From positions 539,502 to 603,501 of the forward strand of contig NZ_JASJEX010000002.1 of NCBI RefSeq assembly GCF_030067705.1: a DNA stretch of 64,000 nt. Reading direction: 5' to 3'. The notes under the pieces were generated by a model. The model had not been told where the DNA came from. It worked only from the letters and a program-made list of their open reading frames with translations, and searched no databases. This document shows, in pieces, positions 16,221-24,769 of the stretch. The stretch comes from Kribbibacterium absianum. GTDB lineage: Bacteria > Actinomycetota > Coriobacteriia > Coriobacteriales > Atopobiaceae. The position numbers and the translations under genes were made by a program. Every line of letters begins with the position of its first letter. Position 1 is the stretch's first letter.

Positions 16221-16572
16221 CGAACCCCCGGCGCCCGTGTCGCTCCCGGGCTCGTCGGTCGCCGGCTTGCTCGGAGCCCGCACGATCGTCACGGTGTCCG
16301 CGTCCGAGTCCTCCGCCGTTAGCTCGTTGCGCTGTCCTCGGACCGTGGCCACCACATCGGCGTCCTTGTCATCGCTCGACGTCAGCCCGCTTGCCGGGAT
16401 CACGGCGGTCCCCGTGACCGTCTCGCCTGGGGCGAGCGCCGTACCGTTGCCGTCCCAGACCAGCGCGTTGCCGTCATGGCTCGTGAGCTGCAGGTTCGTG
16501 AGCGTTACATTGCCCGTGTTGGTCGCCGTGACGGTGGTCGGGACGTCGGGCGTGGCGTGTGTCCCGTCCACG

Positions 16573-16675
16573 GTGACCTCCGCCGGCGCGTCAATCGTGA
16601 GGCTCACCATCAAGTGGCCAGAACTTAGGGGGGCAAATCGTGACCTCCGCCGGCGCGTCAATCGTGAGGCTCACC
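16573..16675. repeat. 36-bp direct repeat around a 31-bp insert
   Basis: Identical 36-bp segments lie at 16573-16608 and 16640-16675, starting GTGACCTCCGCCGGCGCGTC. Between them are 31 bp (16609-16639) that do not belong to the reading frame and begin ATCAAGTGGCCAGAAC. The 67-bp offset shifts the frame by one. Confidence 0.92.
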
Positions 16676-17305
16676 TGCGGGTTCTGGGCGATGGGCACAT
16701 GCAAGCTCGTCGACCCCGTCACCGTGGTCGAGCCGAGTGTGCCCTGCGCGTCGAACGTCGCGTCCACGCGCCCGCGGTCGATATCGGCCTGCGTCAGTTC
16801 GTAGCGACCGAAGGTCAGAGCTTCCTGTCGAGGTTCAAGATGGGTGTGCCACGTGCCGTCGTCGAGCTCCACGCCCAGGTTGTTGGTGATCGTGATGTTG
16901 CGGATGGTCTGGCCAGCCGCGGTCGCGTCGTTGGAGATCGACAGGTAGAGGAGCACGTTCGTGCCGGGCACGGCTTTGGCCAGGGACACGGACGCTGGGT
17001 TCGCTTGTGCGTCGAGGTCCAAGATCGATGCGTCGGTTCTCGGGGCGGCGACGTCACCGGTCGCGCCGTCGCCCTCGGCCAAGGCCGGCGTGGGCGAGAA
17101 GAGCGCGGCCACCAGGGCCAGCGACAGAGCAATCAGGGCAAAGAACCGGGTGGACCGGAAGTCGTTCATCGGCATCCTCTCATGTGGGGTAAACATGCTT
17201 GGTCTGTTCCCTCGTCTTGCCGGCCGCCCGCCCGCCCCCGCACAGGACCTTGGCACTGTTGCCCGCAGGCTGAATGCCGGGGCTTGTGGCAACGCGAGCG
17301 GCGCG

Positions 17306-17411
17306 TCGCAACAGCAGGAAGAACGGGTAGCCCCCGACAGGCCTTGCGCCCCACGTTCGCTCCAAACGCACCGGCCATACTGGACGTGCACCTGACCGCT
17401 TCCGTTCTTCC
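17306..17411. repeat. Family A copies upstream of murI
   Basis: A reverse copy at 17306-17327 (TCGCAACAGCAGGAAGAACG) and a partial forward copy CCGTTCTTCC at 17402-17411, the latter ending 12 bp before the murI ATG. The rest of the 17176-17423 gap shows no gene. Confidence 0.7.
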
Positions 17412-17423
17412 TTGGGAGCCCCC

Positions 17424-18302
17424 ATGCCCAGCGACCGTTCCATTGGCGTCTTCGACTCCGGCCTCGGCGGCCTCACCGTCACCCGCGCGATCGCCGCCGA
17501 GCTTCCGCAGGAGTCCATCACCTACCTTGGCGACACCGCCCGCTGCCCCTACGGCGAGCGGCCTCAGGAAGAGGTCCGTGACTTTTGCGCCCAGATCGCC
17601 CGCTGGTTCTCGCAACCCGAGCACGACGTCAAGCTGCTCGTCGTGGCATGCAACACGGCCACGGCGGCCGGCGTCCCGCTCATGCAGCGCATGCTGCCGA
17701 TCCCGGTGCTCGGCGTGATCGCCCCCGGCGCCCGGGCGGTCGTCCAGGCCACGCACACCCGTCGCGTCGGCGTCCTTGCCACCGAGGGCACCGTCGAGTC
17801 CGGCCAGTACCCGCGCGCCATCCACGCCCTCGATGCCGGGGTGCAGGTCTGGCAGGCGCCGAGCCCCAGGTCCGTGCGCATCGTCGAGGAGGCCGTCGCG
17901 AGCCCGCACGCCTTCGGCCGCGATTGGATGGAGGACCGCGCCTTTCTCGACACCGAGGCCGCGCGCGCCGTGGCCGAGGAGGACCTCGCGCCCCTCATGG
18001 GCCGCGGCATCGACGCGCTCATCCTCGGCTGCACGCACTTCCCGCTGCTGAAGCCCGTGTACCAGGCCGTGATGGGCCCCGGCGTCACCATCGTGAGCTC
18101 CGCCGAGGAGACCGCCCGCGAGGCGCGCCGCTACCTCGAGCGGGGTGGCACCCTCGCGCCGGCCGGCCACGAGGCCCGGTACCGCTTTGCGACCACTGGG
18201 GACGAGCTGGCGGCGTTCGCCGTGGCGGGGGAGTACATCTTCGGGCGCCAGCTGGCCTCGGTCGCGCATGTGGACGTCTCGACGCTCGAGGGTCTCGCGT
18301 AG
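17424..18302 (+). CDS. murI: Glutamate racemase
   Basis: A 292-residue racemase making D-glutamate for peptidoglycan. Opening motif GVFDSGLGGLTV, first catalytic Cys in VVACNTATA (about residues 74-82), second in LGCTHFPLL (about 193-201). Length is slightly above the family average of about 265. The ATG at 17424 follows GGGAGCC; a TTG at 17412 would lie inside the repeat and is less likely. No operon partners are evident; large repeat blocks lie on both sides. Confidence 0.92.
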   Translation: MPSDRSIGVFDSGLGGLTVTRAIAAELPQESITYLGDTARCPYGERPQEEVRDFCAQIARWFSQPEHDVKLLVVACNTATAAGVPLMQRMLPIPVLGVIAPGARAVVQATHTRRVGVLATEGTVESGQYPRAIHALDAGVQVWQAPSPRSVRIVEEAVASPHAFGRDWMEDRAFLDTEAARAVAEEDLAPLMGRGIDALILGCTHFPLLKPVYQAVMGPGVTIVSSAEETAREARRYLERGGTLAPAGHEARYRFATTGDELAAFAVAGEYIFGRQLASVAHVDVSTLEGLA

Positions 18303-18320
18303 CTGCCGGGCCGCCTCCGC

Positions 18321-18690
18321 GGACACTCCGGTCAAAGCCGTCTGTCCGGGCCTGGACGCTCCGGTCAAAGCAAAATGTCCACGCTCCAGCCCGCGACAGC
18401 GTGGACGAACGGCTCTCTCCCAAGCGTCCAGCGATTCCCCGCAACGGGCGCCCCTCTTTTGCGGGGAACCGCTTCCCCGCAAGGGCGCCTTCCCGGGCTA
18501 TGCGCGCACGGGCGGCATGAGGCCGCCGTTTCCCCGCAACGGGCGCCCTTGTCTTGTGCGGAACCGTTTCCCCGCAAGCGGCCGCGCGAGGAGCGTGGAC
18601 AGACGGCTCTCTCCCAAGCGTCCAACCGTGGACAGATGGCTCTCTCCGAAGCGTCCAGGCGTGGACAAATGGCTCTCTCTCAAGCGTCCA
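18321..18690. repeat. Cluster of family B and family C repeats
   Basis: The 505 bp between murI and the next gene (18303-18807) hold no gene. Family B (30 bp, GTGGACAGACGGCTCTCTCC then CAAGCGTCCA) has plus copies at 18401-18430, 18595-18624, 18628-18657 and 18661-18690 and minus copies at about 18321-18347 and 18353-18381. Family C is a 48-bp direct repeat at 18435-18482 and 18530-18577 (offset 95), starting TTCCCCGCAACGGGCGCCC. Each family C copy can pair CCCCGCAA with TTGCGGGG internally. A TATAAA at about 18750 may be a -10 for the next gene. Confidence 0.88.
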
Positions 18691-18807
18691 GGGACCTGGC
18701 TCGCGACGCACAGAAACGTAAGGTTCGGGGTGTCAATCCTGTGGGATTATAAACCCTTAGATTGCTGTCCTGATGTCACTGCCGTTCGTCGTCACGAGAG
18801 GGTCTCC

Positions 18808-19059
18808 ATGAGCAACAACGACAACTTCGCCATCGCCGGTTTTGTGCTCAGCATCGTGGGTCTCTTTGTGGGCGGCTGGGTGGGCACGGTCGTGTGGATC
18901 GCCGCCCTTGTCTTCTGCATCCTCGGCCTCAAGAGCAGCCGGCACCACGGGCTCGCGGTCGCAGGTCTCGTGTTCGAGTTCCTCGGTCTCGTGCTGCTCG
19001 CGCTCATGATGGCGGGCTGTACGGCGCTCGTGGGTCTCGGGACCCTGGCGGTTCTCTAG
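18808..19059 (+). CDS. Small DUF4190-like membrane protein
   Basis: 83 residues with a short polar N-terminus (MSNNDNF) and two or three hydrophobic helices (IAGFVLSIVGLFVGGWVG, VVWIAALVFCILGL, then a third with a Cys). The GLKSSRHHGLAVAGLV turn between helices is typical of the DUF4190 group. The ATG follows GAGAGGG. No function can be assigned. Confidence 0.6.
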   Translation: MSNNDNFAIAGFVLSIVGLFVGGWVGTVVWIAALVFCILGLKSSRHHGLAVAGLVFEFLGLVLLALMMAGCTALVGLGTLAVL

Positions 19060-19085
19060 CACGAGAAAACCGGCGGCCACCTCAC

Positions 19086-20135
19086 TCACCACTTGTTGTG
19101 GACATGCTCGGCGAAGGCCATCTGACCGTCGAGCGTCACCACCCGCCCACCGTCCAGCGTCGCCGTCCCGTACCATCGGCCGAACACCTGGTGCGGAATC
19201 ATGCACACCACCCCGAGGTTCACCGGGTCCTCGCGGTCCAGCACGGGCTCCATGCGTAGGTCGAGCCGGCCGTCCTCGTCGGTGAAGCGCCAAATTCCCA
19301 GGTAGTCGTAGGTGCCGTCCTCGCGCTGTGGGATGTCGAACCTCACGTCGCCCAGCTTGGACGCATGGCCGTTCAGGAACAGCATGTTCTCGCTCGCGGC
19401 GCTCGTGTCGCCAAAGCCGTAGCCCAGGTTGAACCCGAACGTGTCGCCGCTGGCCAGCCGCATTGAGCCGCTGCCCCAGTACCACGTGTTGTTGTAGGTC
19501 CAAACCCCGCGGCCCCAGTCCAGCACCGCCAGTGCGGACTCTGGTGAGAACTCGATACGGCCGTCGCCCCAGCTCACCCAGCCAGAGGCGGTGAGGCAGT
19601 TGATCTTTTGGTTGTAGTAGAAGTGCCGCTCCTTCTCAAAGGGGGTCGCGATGGCCATCGTGTCGCGCGGCACGTCTCGCAACAGCAGGTCGAATGCCAA
19701 CTCGGATTCGGTGCGGGCGTAGTTCTTGATCGTGCCGGCCAGATGACGCGCGTTCCCGTCGTTCGCGAACGAGAAGTCCGCCGCGCCCACCCGCGCCGCT
19801 ACGTCGCCGCGCACGCTCGTGCTCGGCAGCCCCAGTTTGCCGAGCGGAAACAGCCCCAGCGCCCCGCCGTTCAGCTGGAACGGCTCCGGCTCCTCCACGC
19901 CGAAGCCGAGCACGGATGCCGACAGGCTGCTCACGAAGCCCGCGTCCGACAGCGTCACCGCGAAACCGTGGGCCTGGTCGCCGACGTAGTAATAGTCCCA
20001 TTCTTTGATGCGCCAGCGCGGCGCCTGGATCAGCGCGCGGTCGTACTCCCATACGAGCGACGTGGCGTAGCCGGGCTCGCGGATGTTGCCGTGAACGTCC
20101 AACAGGGGCTGGGGCGAGACGACCTCGTGCTGCAT
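19086..20135 (-). CDS. DUF2804 family protein
   Basis: A 349-residue soluble protein with the DUF2804 pattern: N-terminal PLLDVHGNIREPGYA, then KEWDYYYVGDQAHGF (about 44-58), a NQKINCL core and a C-terminal MIPHQVFGRWYGTA. The family is predicted to be beta-rich and lipocalin-like; its substrate is unknown. The ATG at 20135 has GGAAAGG seven bases upstream; an in-frame ATG at 20156 is possible but poorly placed. It stands alone on this strand. Confidence 0.8.
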   Translation of the reverse strand: MQHEVVSPQPLLDVHGNIREPGYATSLVWEYDRALIQAPRWRIKEWDYYYVGDQAHGFAVTLSDAGFVSSLSASVLGFGVEEPEPFQLNGGALGLFPLGKLGLPSTSVRGDVAARVGAADFSFANDGNARHLAGTIKNYARTESELAFDLLLRDVPRDTMAIATPFEKERHFYYNQKINCLTASGWVSWGDGRIEFSPESALAVLDWGRGVWTYNNTWYWGSGSMRLASGDTFGFNLGYGFGDTSAASENMLFLNGHASKLGDVRFDIPQREDGTYDYLGIWRFTDEDGRLDLRMEPVLDREDPVNLGVVCMIPHQVFGRWYGTATLDGGRVVTLDGQMAFAEHVHNKW

Positions 20136-20260
20136 GGCGCGCCTTTCCGCTGGCATCGATTCTCCTGAATATTAGCATGAAGAACCGACGCAAACGCGCC
20201 CATTGCGACGTTGATATTACGGCGGGACACGGGTGTCCGGCACTCTTGTCCCGTCGCCCT

Positions 20261-20336
20261 CCGTTCTTCCTGCTGTTCCGCACATCCCAAGAAACCGCAG
20301 GTAGGAGGCCGGTTCTCGCAATAGCAGGAAGAACGG
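20261..20336. repeat. Family A facing pair
   Basis: Forward copy 20261-20280 (CCGTTCTTCCTGCTGTTCCG) and reverse copy 20315-20336 (CTCGCAATAGCAGGAAGAAC and on). GAAACCGCAGGTAG lies between them. A degenerate copy is also visible at about 20172-20187. Confidence 0.85.
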
Positions 20337-20352
20337 CGCGGGCGCGGGGACG

Positions 20353-20646
20353 CTACTCCACGTCCTCCGGTACCTCGTTCGTGAGCACCGACCCCACAAA
20401 CGCCAGGACGCAGGACGCGAGGGCCCACCAGATCTCGGCGGCCGGGGACGCGAACACAAACGCCGCGCACACGATGCTCGCCGCCACGCACGCGAGCGCC
20501 CAGGCGCACTTCTTGCGACGTTCGGCGTCCTTCCAGAGCTTGGCCGCGCGGGCGATTACCCAGACGCACAGGATGATGGCTGCGGCGATGGCCACCAGCG
20601 GCATCGCCGACTGCTGGATGTTGACCACATTGGTGATGGATTCCAC
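20353..20646 (-). CDS. Small two- to three-span membrane protein
   Basis: 97 residues, GTG start at 20646 after GAGGGAGC. Spans are visible at LVAIAAAIILCVWVIA, CAWALACVAASIVCAAFVF and IWWALASCVLAFVGSVL, separated by a basic RAAKLWKDAERRKK loop. No family recognised. An upstream in-frame ATG would carry the frame through a palindromic repeat and is disfavoured. Confidence 0.55.
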   Translation of the reverse strand: MESITNVVNIQQSAMPLVAIAAAIILCVWVIARAAKLWKDAERRKKCAWALACVAASIVCAAFVFASPAAEIWWALASCVLAFVGSVLTNEVPEDVE

Positions 20647-20660
20647 AGGCGCTCCCTCGT

Positions 20661-20689
20661 GTGCAAAAGGGGACTGTCCCTGTTTGCAC
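20661..20689. repeat. Family D palindrome
   Basis: GTGCAAA (20661-20667) and TTTGCAC (20683-20689) bracket GGGGACTGTCCC. The same GGGGACTGTCCCC core occurs at 60994-61028. Confidence 0.8.
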
Positions 20690-20804
20690 ATCAATCGTTT
20701 TTCATGCCGTCTCGCGAGCTTGTGCCTCACTGTGGCATAGTCCACGGCCGTTTCGTCCGGCAGCCGTTAGTTAACCTAAGGAAACTTATGCTATCCTCTC
20801 CCGG

Positions 20805-20826
20805 CCGTTCTTCCTGCCGTTCCGAG
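20805..20826 (+). repeat. Family A repeat
   Basis: CCGTTCTTCCTGCCGTTCCG with GAG following, 12 bp upstream of the next ATG. Its last bases GAGAGGA supply the Shine-Dalgarno of that gene. Confidence 0.85.
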
Positions 20827-20838
20827 AGGACCCGAGCC

Positions 20839-21210
20839 ATGTCCCTGTTCCAGCGAGCCCTTCACCTGCTCCTGCTCGTCGCGTTCGCGCTGACCGTCGC
20901 CGAGCCCGTCACCGGCCCCGTTCTCCACGCTCACGCGGGCGCCGTCTTCTGCGTGCTGGCGGCCGTTCACTTCGCCTGCCATCACGAGCGCCACCACGTC
21001 GGCTCGTGGGCGCTGCTCGGCATCGTGGCGGCGGCGCTCGGCACCGGTCTGTGGAGCGCGATGGCCGGCGGCGTCGGCACGGCAGCCCACAAGCTGGCAG
21101 CCCTGGCGTTGCTCGTCGGCACTGGCGCTCACCTCTGGAGCTATCGCGCCGTGATGTTCCCGCGTCGCGAGCGCGCGCCGCGTCTGGAGGGGCAACCGGA
21201 CGCGGAGTAG
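20839..21210 (+). CDS. His-rich small membrane protein
   Basis: 123 residues, starting at the ATG after GAGAGGACC. Four hydrophobic stretches are interspersed with histidines (VLHAHAGAVFCV, HFACHHERHHVGS, AAHKLAALALLVGTGAHLWSYR). The arrangement resembles small b-type-cytochrome-like or DUF4405-type membrane proteins, where paired His could bind haem or metal, but I cannot assign a family. Confidence 0.5.
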   Translation: MSLFQRALHLLLLVAFALTVAEPVTGPVLHAHAGAVFCVLAAVHFACHHERHHVGSWALLGIVAAALGTGLWSAMAGGVGTAAHKLAALALLVGTGAHLWSYRAVMFPRRERAPRLEGQPDAE

Positions 21211-21256
21211 TCCCGCGCCCGATGCGCGCCGGATGCCCGCGCCTGCGCCGCGGATC

Positions 21257-21562
21257 CTAGGACCGGCGCGCCACGAACTTGACCTTCTGACCCATCGCGC
21301 TCGCGGTGCCCTCCAGAGCCTCGCCATTCATCGTGGCCTCAATCTTGCCGGTGGCCTTGATGATGCCGCGCTTCACGGTGACCTCGAAGTGCACGTGCTC
21401 GCCGCGCACCGTGCCGTTCTCCACCGGGAACCTGTGCGAGCCCACCTTGACGTCGCCGGTGAGGTCGCCGCCGTTGTCGTGCAGCTCCACCTCGACGGTG
21501 TGGTGGCCCATCGGGGTGTCCACCTCGGTCTTCCAGATGCCGTTGACGTCCACGTCTGCCAT
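21257..21562 (-). CDS. Small beta-rich protein of unknown function
   Basis: 101 residues, alternating short strands and turns (GIWKTEVDTPMGHHTVEVEL, HDNGGDLTGDVKV, GTVRGEHVHFEV, ATGKIEATMNGEAL). This suggests a small beta barrel, similar in layout to uncharacterised lipocalin-like proteins. The ATG follows AAGGAGCC. It stands alone. Acidic and His residues could form a ligand pocket, but this is speculative. Confidence 0.6.
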   Translation of the reverse strand: MADVDVNGIWKTEVDTPMGHHTVEVELHDNGGDLTGDVKVGSHRFPVENGTVRGEHVHFEVTVKRGIIKATGKIEATMNGEALEGTASAMGQKVKFVARRS

Positions 21563-21706
21563 GTCGGGCTCCTTCTCTTGGTGATGTCGTGCCTCGGGCT
21601 ATCTACCCACGGACAGGGGGCACCGTGAGTGCGCACAGAAGAGCGTCCGTCCGGCTTCCACCCAGTATCATTGCATGTGTCTGTCTCCTCAATCCGGGAG
21701 GTCGCC

Positions 21707-23512
21707 ATGCGAGCCGTGCCCATGAACCAAAAAGGCTCTGGCGCCGTCACGCGCCAGACACTGCGCTACTACTGGTCCGTCACGCGCAAACACTGGCCCT
21801 GGGCCCTCGGCGACCTCATCAGCTCGTTGGCGTTCACGTTCTTCCTGAGCTACCTCAACCCCTATCTCATCGGCCTCATCGTGGACCGCGTGAGCGAGGG
21901 CCCAACGCAGCCCGACCAGCTGTGGACGGCCTTCGGTCCTGTCGTCGCCGCGCTCGTCCTCTCCAACGTCCTCGGCCAGGTGGGCTCGAAGCTGCAGGAC
22001 TACTTCTGCGCCAAGCTGGAGATACGCGCGAGCTACGACCTCACCAACCTGGCCTTCGACACACTGTCCAACCAGTCCATGACCTTCTACAACAACCGCT
22101 TCGGCGGCTCGTTGGTGAGCCAGGTCCAGCGCTTCGTGGGCGGCTACTCCACGCTCTGCGACTGCGTCACGTACTCGGTGATCGCGATCGCCAGCTCGGC
22201 CTGCTTCACCATCGTGATGCTGGCCGGCTTGGTGCCGGTCTATGTGTGCGTCCTGCTCGTGCTCATGGCCGTGTACGTGCTGGTGGTGTATCGGCTCTAC
22301 AGCCGGATCCTGCCCGCCAATGCTGTGGCCGCAGCGGCCAACAACCGCCTCTCCGGCCAGCTGTCCGACTCGATCACCAACATCCTGGCCGTCAAGACCA
22401 GCGGCCGCGAGGACTACGAGCGCGGCCGCTTCACCCAGGCGAGCCAGGAGGTGGCCGACGCCGACGGCCGGCGCATGCGCGCCAACATCCGCTGCGGGGC
22501 GGCCACGAGCTCCATCATCGTGGTGATCATGGCCTGCTGCACGGTGTTCCTCGCCGGCGGCAACACGTGGTTCGGCGTGGCGCCCGGCACGCTCGTGATG
22601 ATGTTCACCTACACCAACAGCCTCACCATGCAGTTCAACCGCCTGAGCTCCATGTTCCAGACGCTCAACCGCGCGCTGGGCGACGCCTACGACATGACGC
22701 AGGCCTTGGGCGAGCCCCTGCTGGTGGCCGATGAGCCCGACGCGAAGGGCCTCACGGTGACCCGCGGTGCCATCGACTTTGCGGGAGTGGGCTTCCACTA
22801 CCCGGACGCGCCGGACGACGACAAGGTCTTCGACGGCTTTGACCTGAGCATCCCCGCGGGCCAGCGCGTTGGTCTCGTCGGCCGCTCCGGCTCTGGCAAG
22901 ACCACCCTCACCACGCTGCTGTTGCGGCTGGCGGACCTGCAGGAGGGCACCATCGCCATTGACGGCCAGGACGTGCGGGGCGTGCGCCAGGCCTCGGTGC
23001 GGCGGCAGATCGCCTACGTGCCTCAGGAGCCGCTGCTGTTCCACCGGTCCATCTACGACAACATTGCCTACGGCCGGCCCGAGGCAGCGCCCGAGGAGGT
23101 CCTCCGGGCCGCCGAGAAGGCCAACGCGCTCGAGTTCATCGAGAAGCTCCCCGAGGGCTTCGACACCATGGTGGGGGAGCGCGGCGTCAAGCTCTCGGGC
23201 GGGCAGCGCCAGCGCATCGCCATTGCCCGCGCGATTCTGATGGACGCGCCGATCCTGGTGCTGGACGAGGCGACGAGCGCGCTGGACTCCGAGAGCGAGC
23301 GGCTGATCCAAGAGGCGCTCGCCACCCTCATGACCGGGCGCACCTCCATCGTTGTGGCGCACCGGCTCTCCACGGTGGCGAGCCTGGACCGCATCGTGGT
23401 CCTCCAGGACGGCCGGATCGTGGAGGACGGCCCCCATGCCGAGCTGGTCGCGGCAGGCGGCCCCTACGAGCAGCTGTGGGACCGCCAGACGGGGGCCTTC
23501 CTGGAAGGCTGA
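21707..23512 (+). CDS. ABC exporter, fused permease-ATPase
   Basis: A 601-residue half-transporter of the type I exporter class. The N-terminal membrane domain (about 1-330) has six spans. The ATPase domain has Walker A GRSGSGKTTL (about 398-407), a Q-loop YVPQEPLLF, signature LSGGQRQRIAIARA (about 500-513), Walker B ILVLDEATSALD and H-loop VVAHRLST. It should work as a homodimer or with a partner elsewhere. The ATG follows CGGGAGG. The substrate cannot be told from the sequence; lipid or peptide export are the common roles. Confidence 0.88.
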   Translation: MRAVPMNQKGSGAVTRQTLRYYWSVTRKHWPWALGDLISSLAFTFFLSYLNPYLIGLIVDRVSEGPTQPDQLWTAFGPVVAALVLSNVLGQVGSKLQDYFCAKLEIRASYDLTNLAFDTLSNQSMTFYNNRFGGSLVSQVQRFVGGYSTLCDCVTYSVIAIASSACFTIVMLAGLVPVYVCVLLVLMAVYVLVVYRLYSRILPANAVAAAANNRLSGQLSDSITNILAVKTSGREDYERGRFTQASQEVADADGRRMRANIRCGAATSSIIVVIMACCTVFLAGGNTWFGVAPGTLVMMFTYTNSLTMQFNRLSSMFQTLNRALGDAYDMTQALGEPLLVADEPDAKGLTVTRGAIDFAGVGFHYPDAPDDDKVFDGFDLSIPAGQRVGLVGRSGSGKTTLTTLLLRLADLQEGTIAIDGQDVRGVRQASVRRQIAYVPQEPLLFHRSIYDNIAYGRPEAAPEEVLRAAEKANALEFIEKLPEGFDTMVGERGVKLSGGQRQRIAIARAILMDAPILVLDEATSALDSESERLIQEALATLMTGRTSIVVAHRLSTVASLDRIVVLQDGRIVEDGPHAELVAAGGPYEQLWDRQTGAFLEG

Positions 23513-23587
23513 GCCACAGGAATTAGGAATCGCCTTTCGCGCCCCGTTCGCCATCCAGGAGGGTTGGGAGCCAAGGCTTGCGACGGG

Positions 23588-24715
23588 TTAAATCCCTAGC
23601 AGTTGCCGCTTCTTGGTGTCGAATTCCTCTTGGGTGAGGATCCCCAGGTCCAGCAGCTCTTTCATCTTTTTGAGCGTCTCGACGGGATCCTCCTGCGGTT
23701 GATCCGCAGTTGGCTTGGTGTCAACGCGTGGCCCTTTGAAGAGAGACCCTACGAACTTGCCCGCAGCTTTGGCGCCGTCGGCCATCGCTGCGCCCGCTGC
23801 TCCAACCACGGGCGCAGCTGCTTTGGCGGCTCCTTGCGCGGCAGTTCCCACCTGTTCGGCGATGGTCGGCCCTTCGCGGTAAATGGGGGTGTTCGGATCG
23901 AATCCCGAAATGGGGAGGCCTCGCAAGTATTCACGGAGCTTGATGGCCGATGGCTTAAACGCCGCATAGGTCATGCCTCCGGATATGGCCCCACCAACGA
24001 CGGGGACCATTTTCCCCGCCGCGTTAGCAAAGGTCTTCTTGGTCATGTTGACGCCGACAACCCGGAGAACCTTTTTGAGCGCGGGATAGAACACGGTCTT
24101 GGTGAGCGCCTGGCGTTCAATGGCTTTGGCCACTCCTTGCTGGGCGACTTTGGCGGCAAATGCGTTAAGGGCGGTGGCGGCGCTGCCCACACCCATCATC
24201 ACGCCAAGAAGCAGCGTGAATTCCATGATGGTGCGGTCGTCCACCTGGTCGTTGTCGTCCATGAAGGACTGCCAACCGTACAGGTACGCCAGCTTTTGCT
24301 CTACGCGCATGGCATGACCCAGGTACTGTGTCAGGTCGGCCGGCACTGTGGCGAGCATCCCGAGACCTCCCGGGATCCCTGCCAAAAACGAGACTCCTGC
24401 ACAGCGATTGGTCTCGACGTTGATGGCGTCAGTCGCCATGAGGTCGATGTCGTCGGGCGAGACGCCAGCTTGCAACGGCGTGGTGGCCACAGCTAGGTCG
24501 ATATCCACGTCGGGACAACGCTTTGCTAGCTCGGAGCGCAGGAATGATTCGCGGTCTATGCGCACGATGGGGAGTGCTGCAGCCGCTTTCATTAGCTGAT
24601 AGCCCGCTTGCTCGGCTTTCGCGTTTGCTTGAGCCTCGGTTGTCGGGCCGCTCTCCTGTGCATAACAGTACTCTTCGTCCAGAGTGGGCTCGTCTTCGTA
24701 GACGTACTCGTCCAT
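23588..24715 (-). CDS. EcsC-like protein with C-terminal SHOCT domain
   Basis: 375 residues. An acidic N-terminus precedes an EcsC-like hydrophobic core (about 110-260: AGIPGGLGMLATVPADLTQY, LAYLYGWQ, AGKMVPVVGGAISGGMTYA), an Ala-rich linker (about 295-335), and a SHOCT oligomerisation tail (LKKMKELLDLGILTQEEF and on). EcsC proteins are poorly understood membrane-associated proteins and recur near bacteriocin and phage-defence genes. It stands alone and has no obvious operon partner. Confidence 0.75.
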   Translation of the reverse strand: MDEYVYEDEPTLDEEYCYAQESGPTTEAQANAKAEQAGYQLMKAAAALPIVRIDRESFLRSELAKRCPDVDIDLAVATTPLQAGVSPDDIDLMATDAINVETNRCAGVSFLAGIPGGLGMLATVPADLTQYLGHAMRVEQKLAYLYGWQSFMDDNDQVDDRTIMEFTLLLGVMMGVGSAATALNAFAAKVAQQGVAKAIERQALTKTVFYPALKKVLRVVGVNMTKKTFANAAGKMVPVVGGAISGGMTYAAFKPSAIKLREYLRGLPISGFDPNTPIYREGPTIAEQVGTAAQGAAKAAAPVVGAAGAAMADGAKAAGKFVGSLFKGPRVDTKPTADQPQEDPVETLKKMKELLDLGILTQEEFDTKKRQLLGI

Positions 24716-24769
24716 GTACTGCTCCCTTGCTGGCGGTCGGTGGATGATCGTCCTGAATGCTAGCTATTG

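Larger units (their letters stand above)
15920..17169 (-). pseudogene. Cell-wall-anchored surface protein, two frameshifts
   Basis: Three overlapping frames make one surface protein. The first (from 17169) has a signal peptide (RFFALIALSLALVAALFS, cleavage near ALAEGD) and a DUF11-like beta domain (SLAKAVPGTNVLLYLSISND). The second continues with LTIDAPAEVTVDG, another beta domain, and a Gly/Asp/Ser linker. The third ends with the sortase-like MPETGD, a hydrophobic span and RRREA. The first break is a 67-bp insertion made of a repeated 36-bp segment plus 31 bp; the second is a tandem 10-bp duplication. Removing both restores one continuous frame of about 390 codons. The ATG at 17169 follows GAGAGGA. 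It may be a decayed gene or a reversible off state. Confidence 0.85.
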
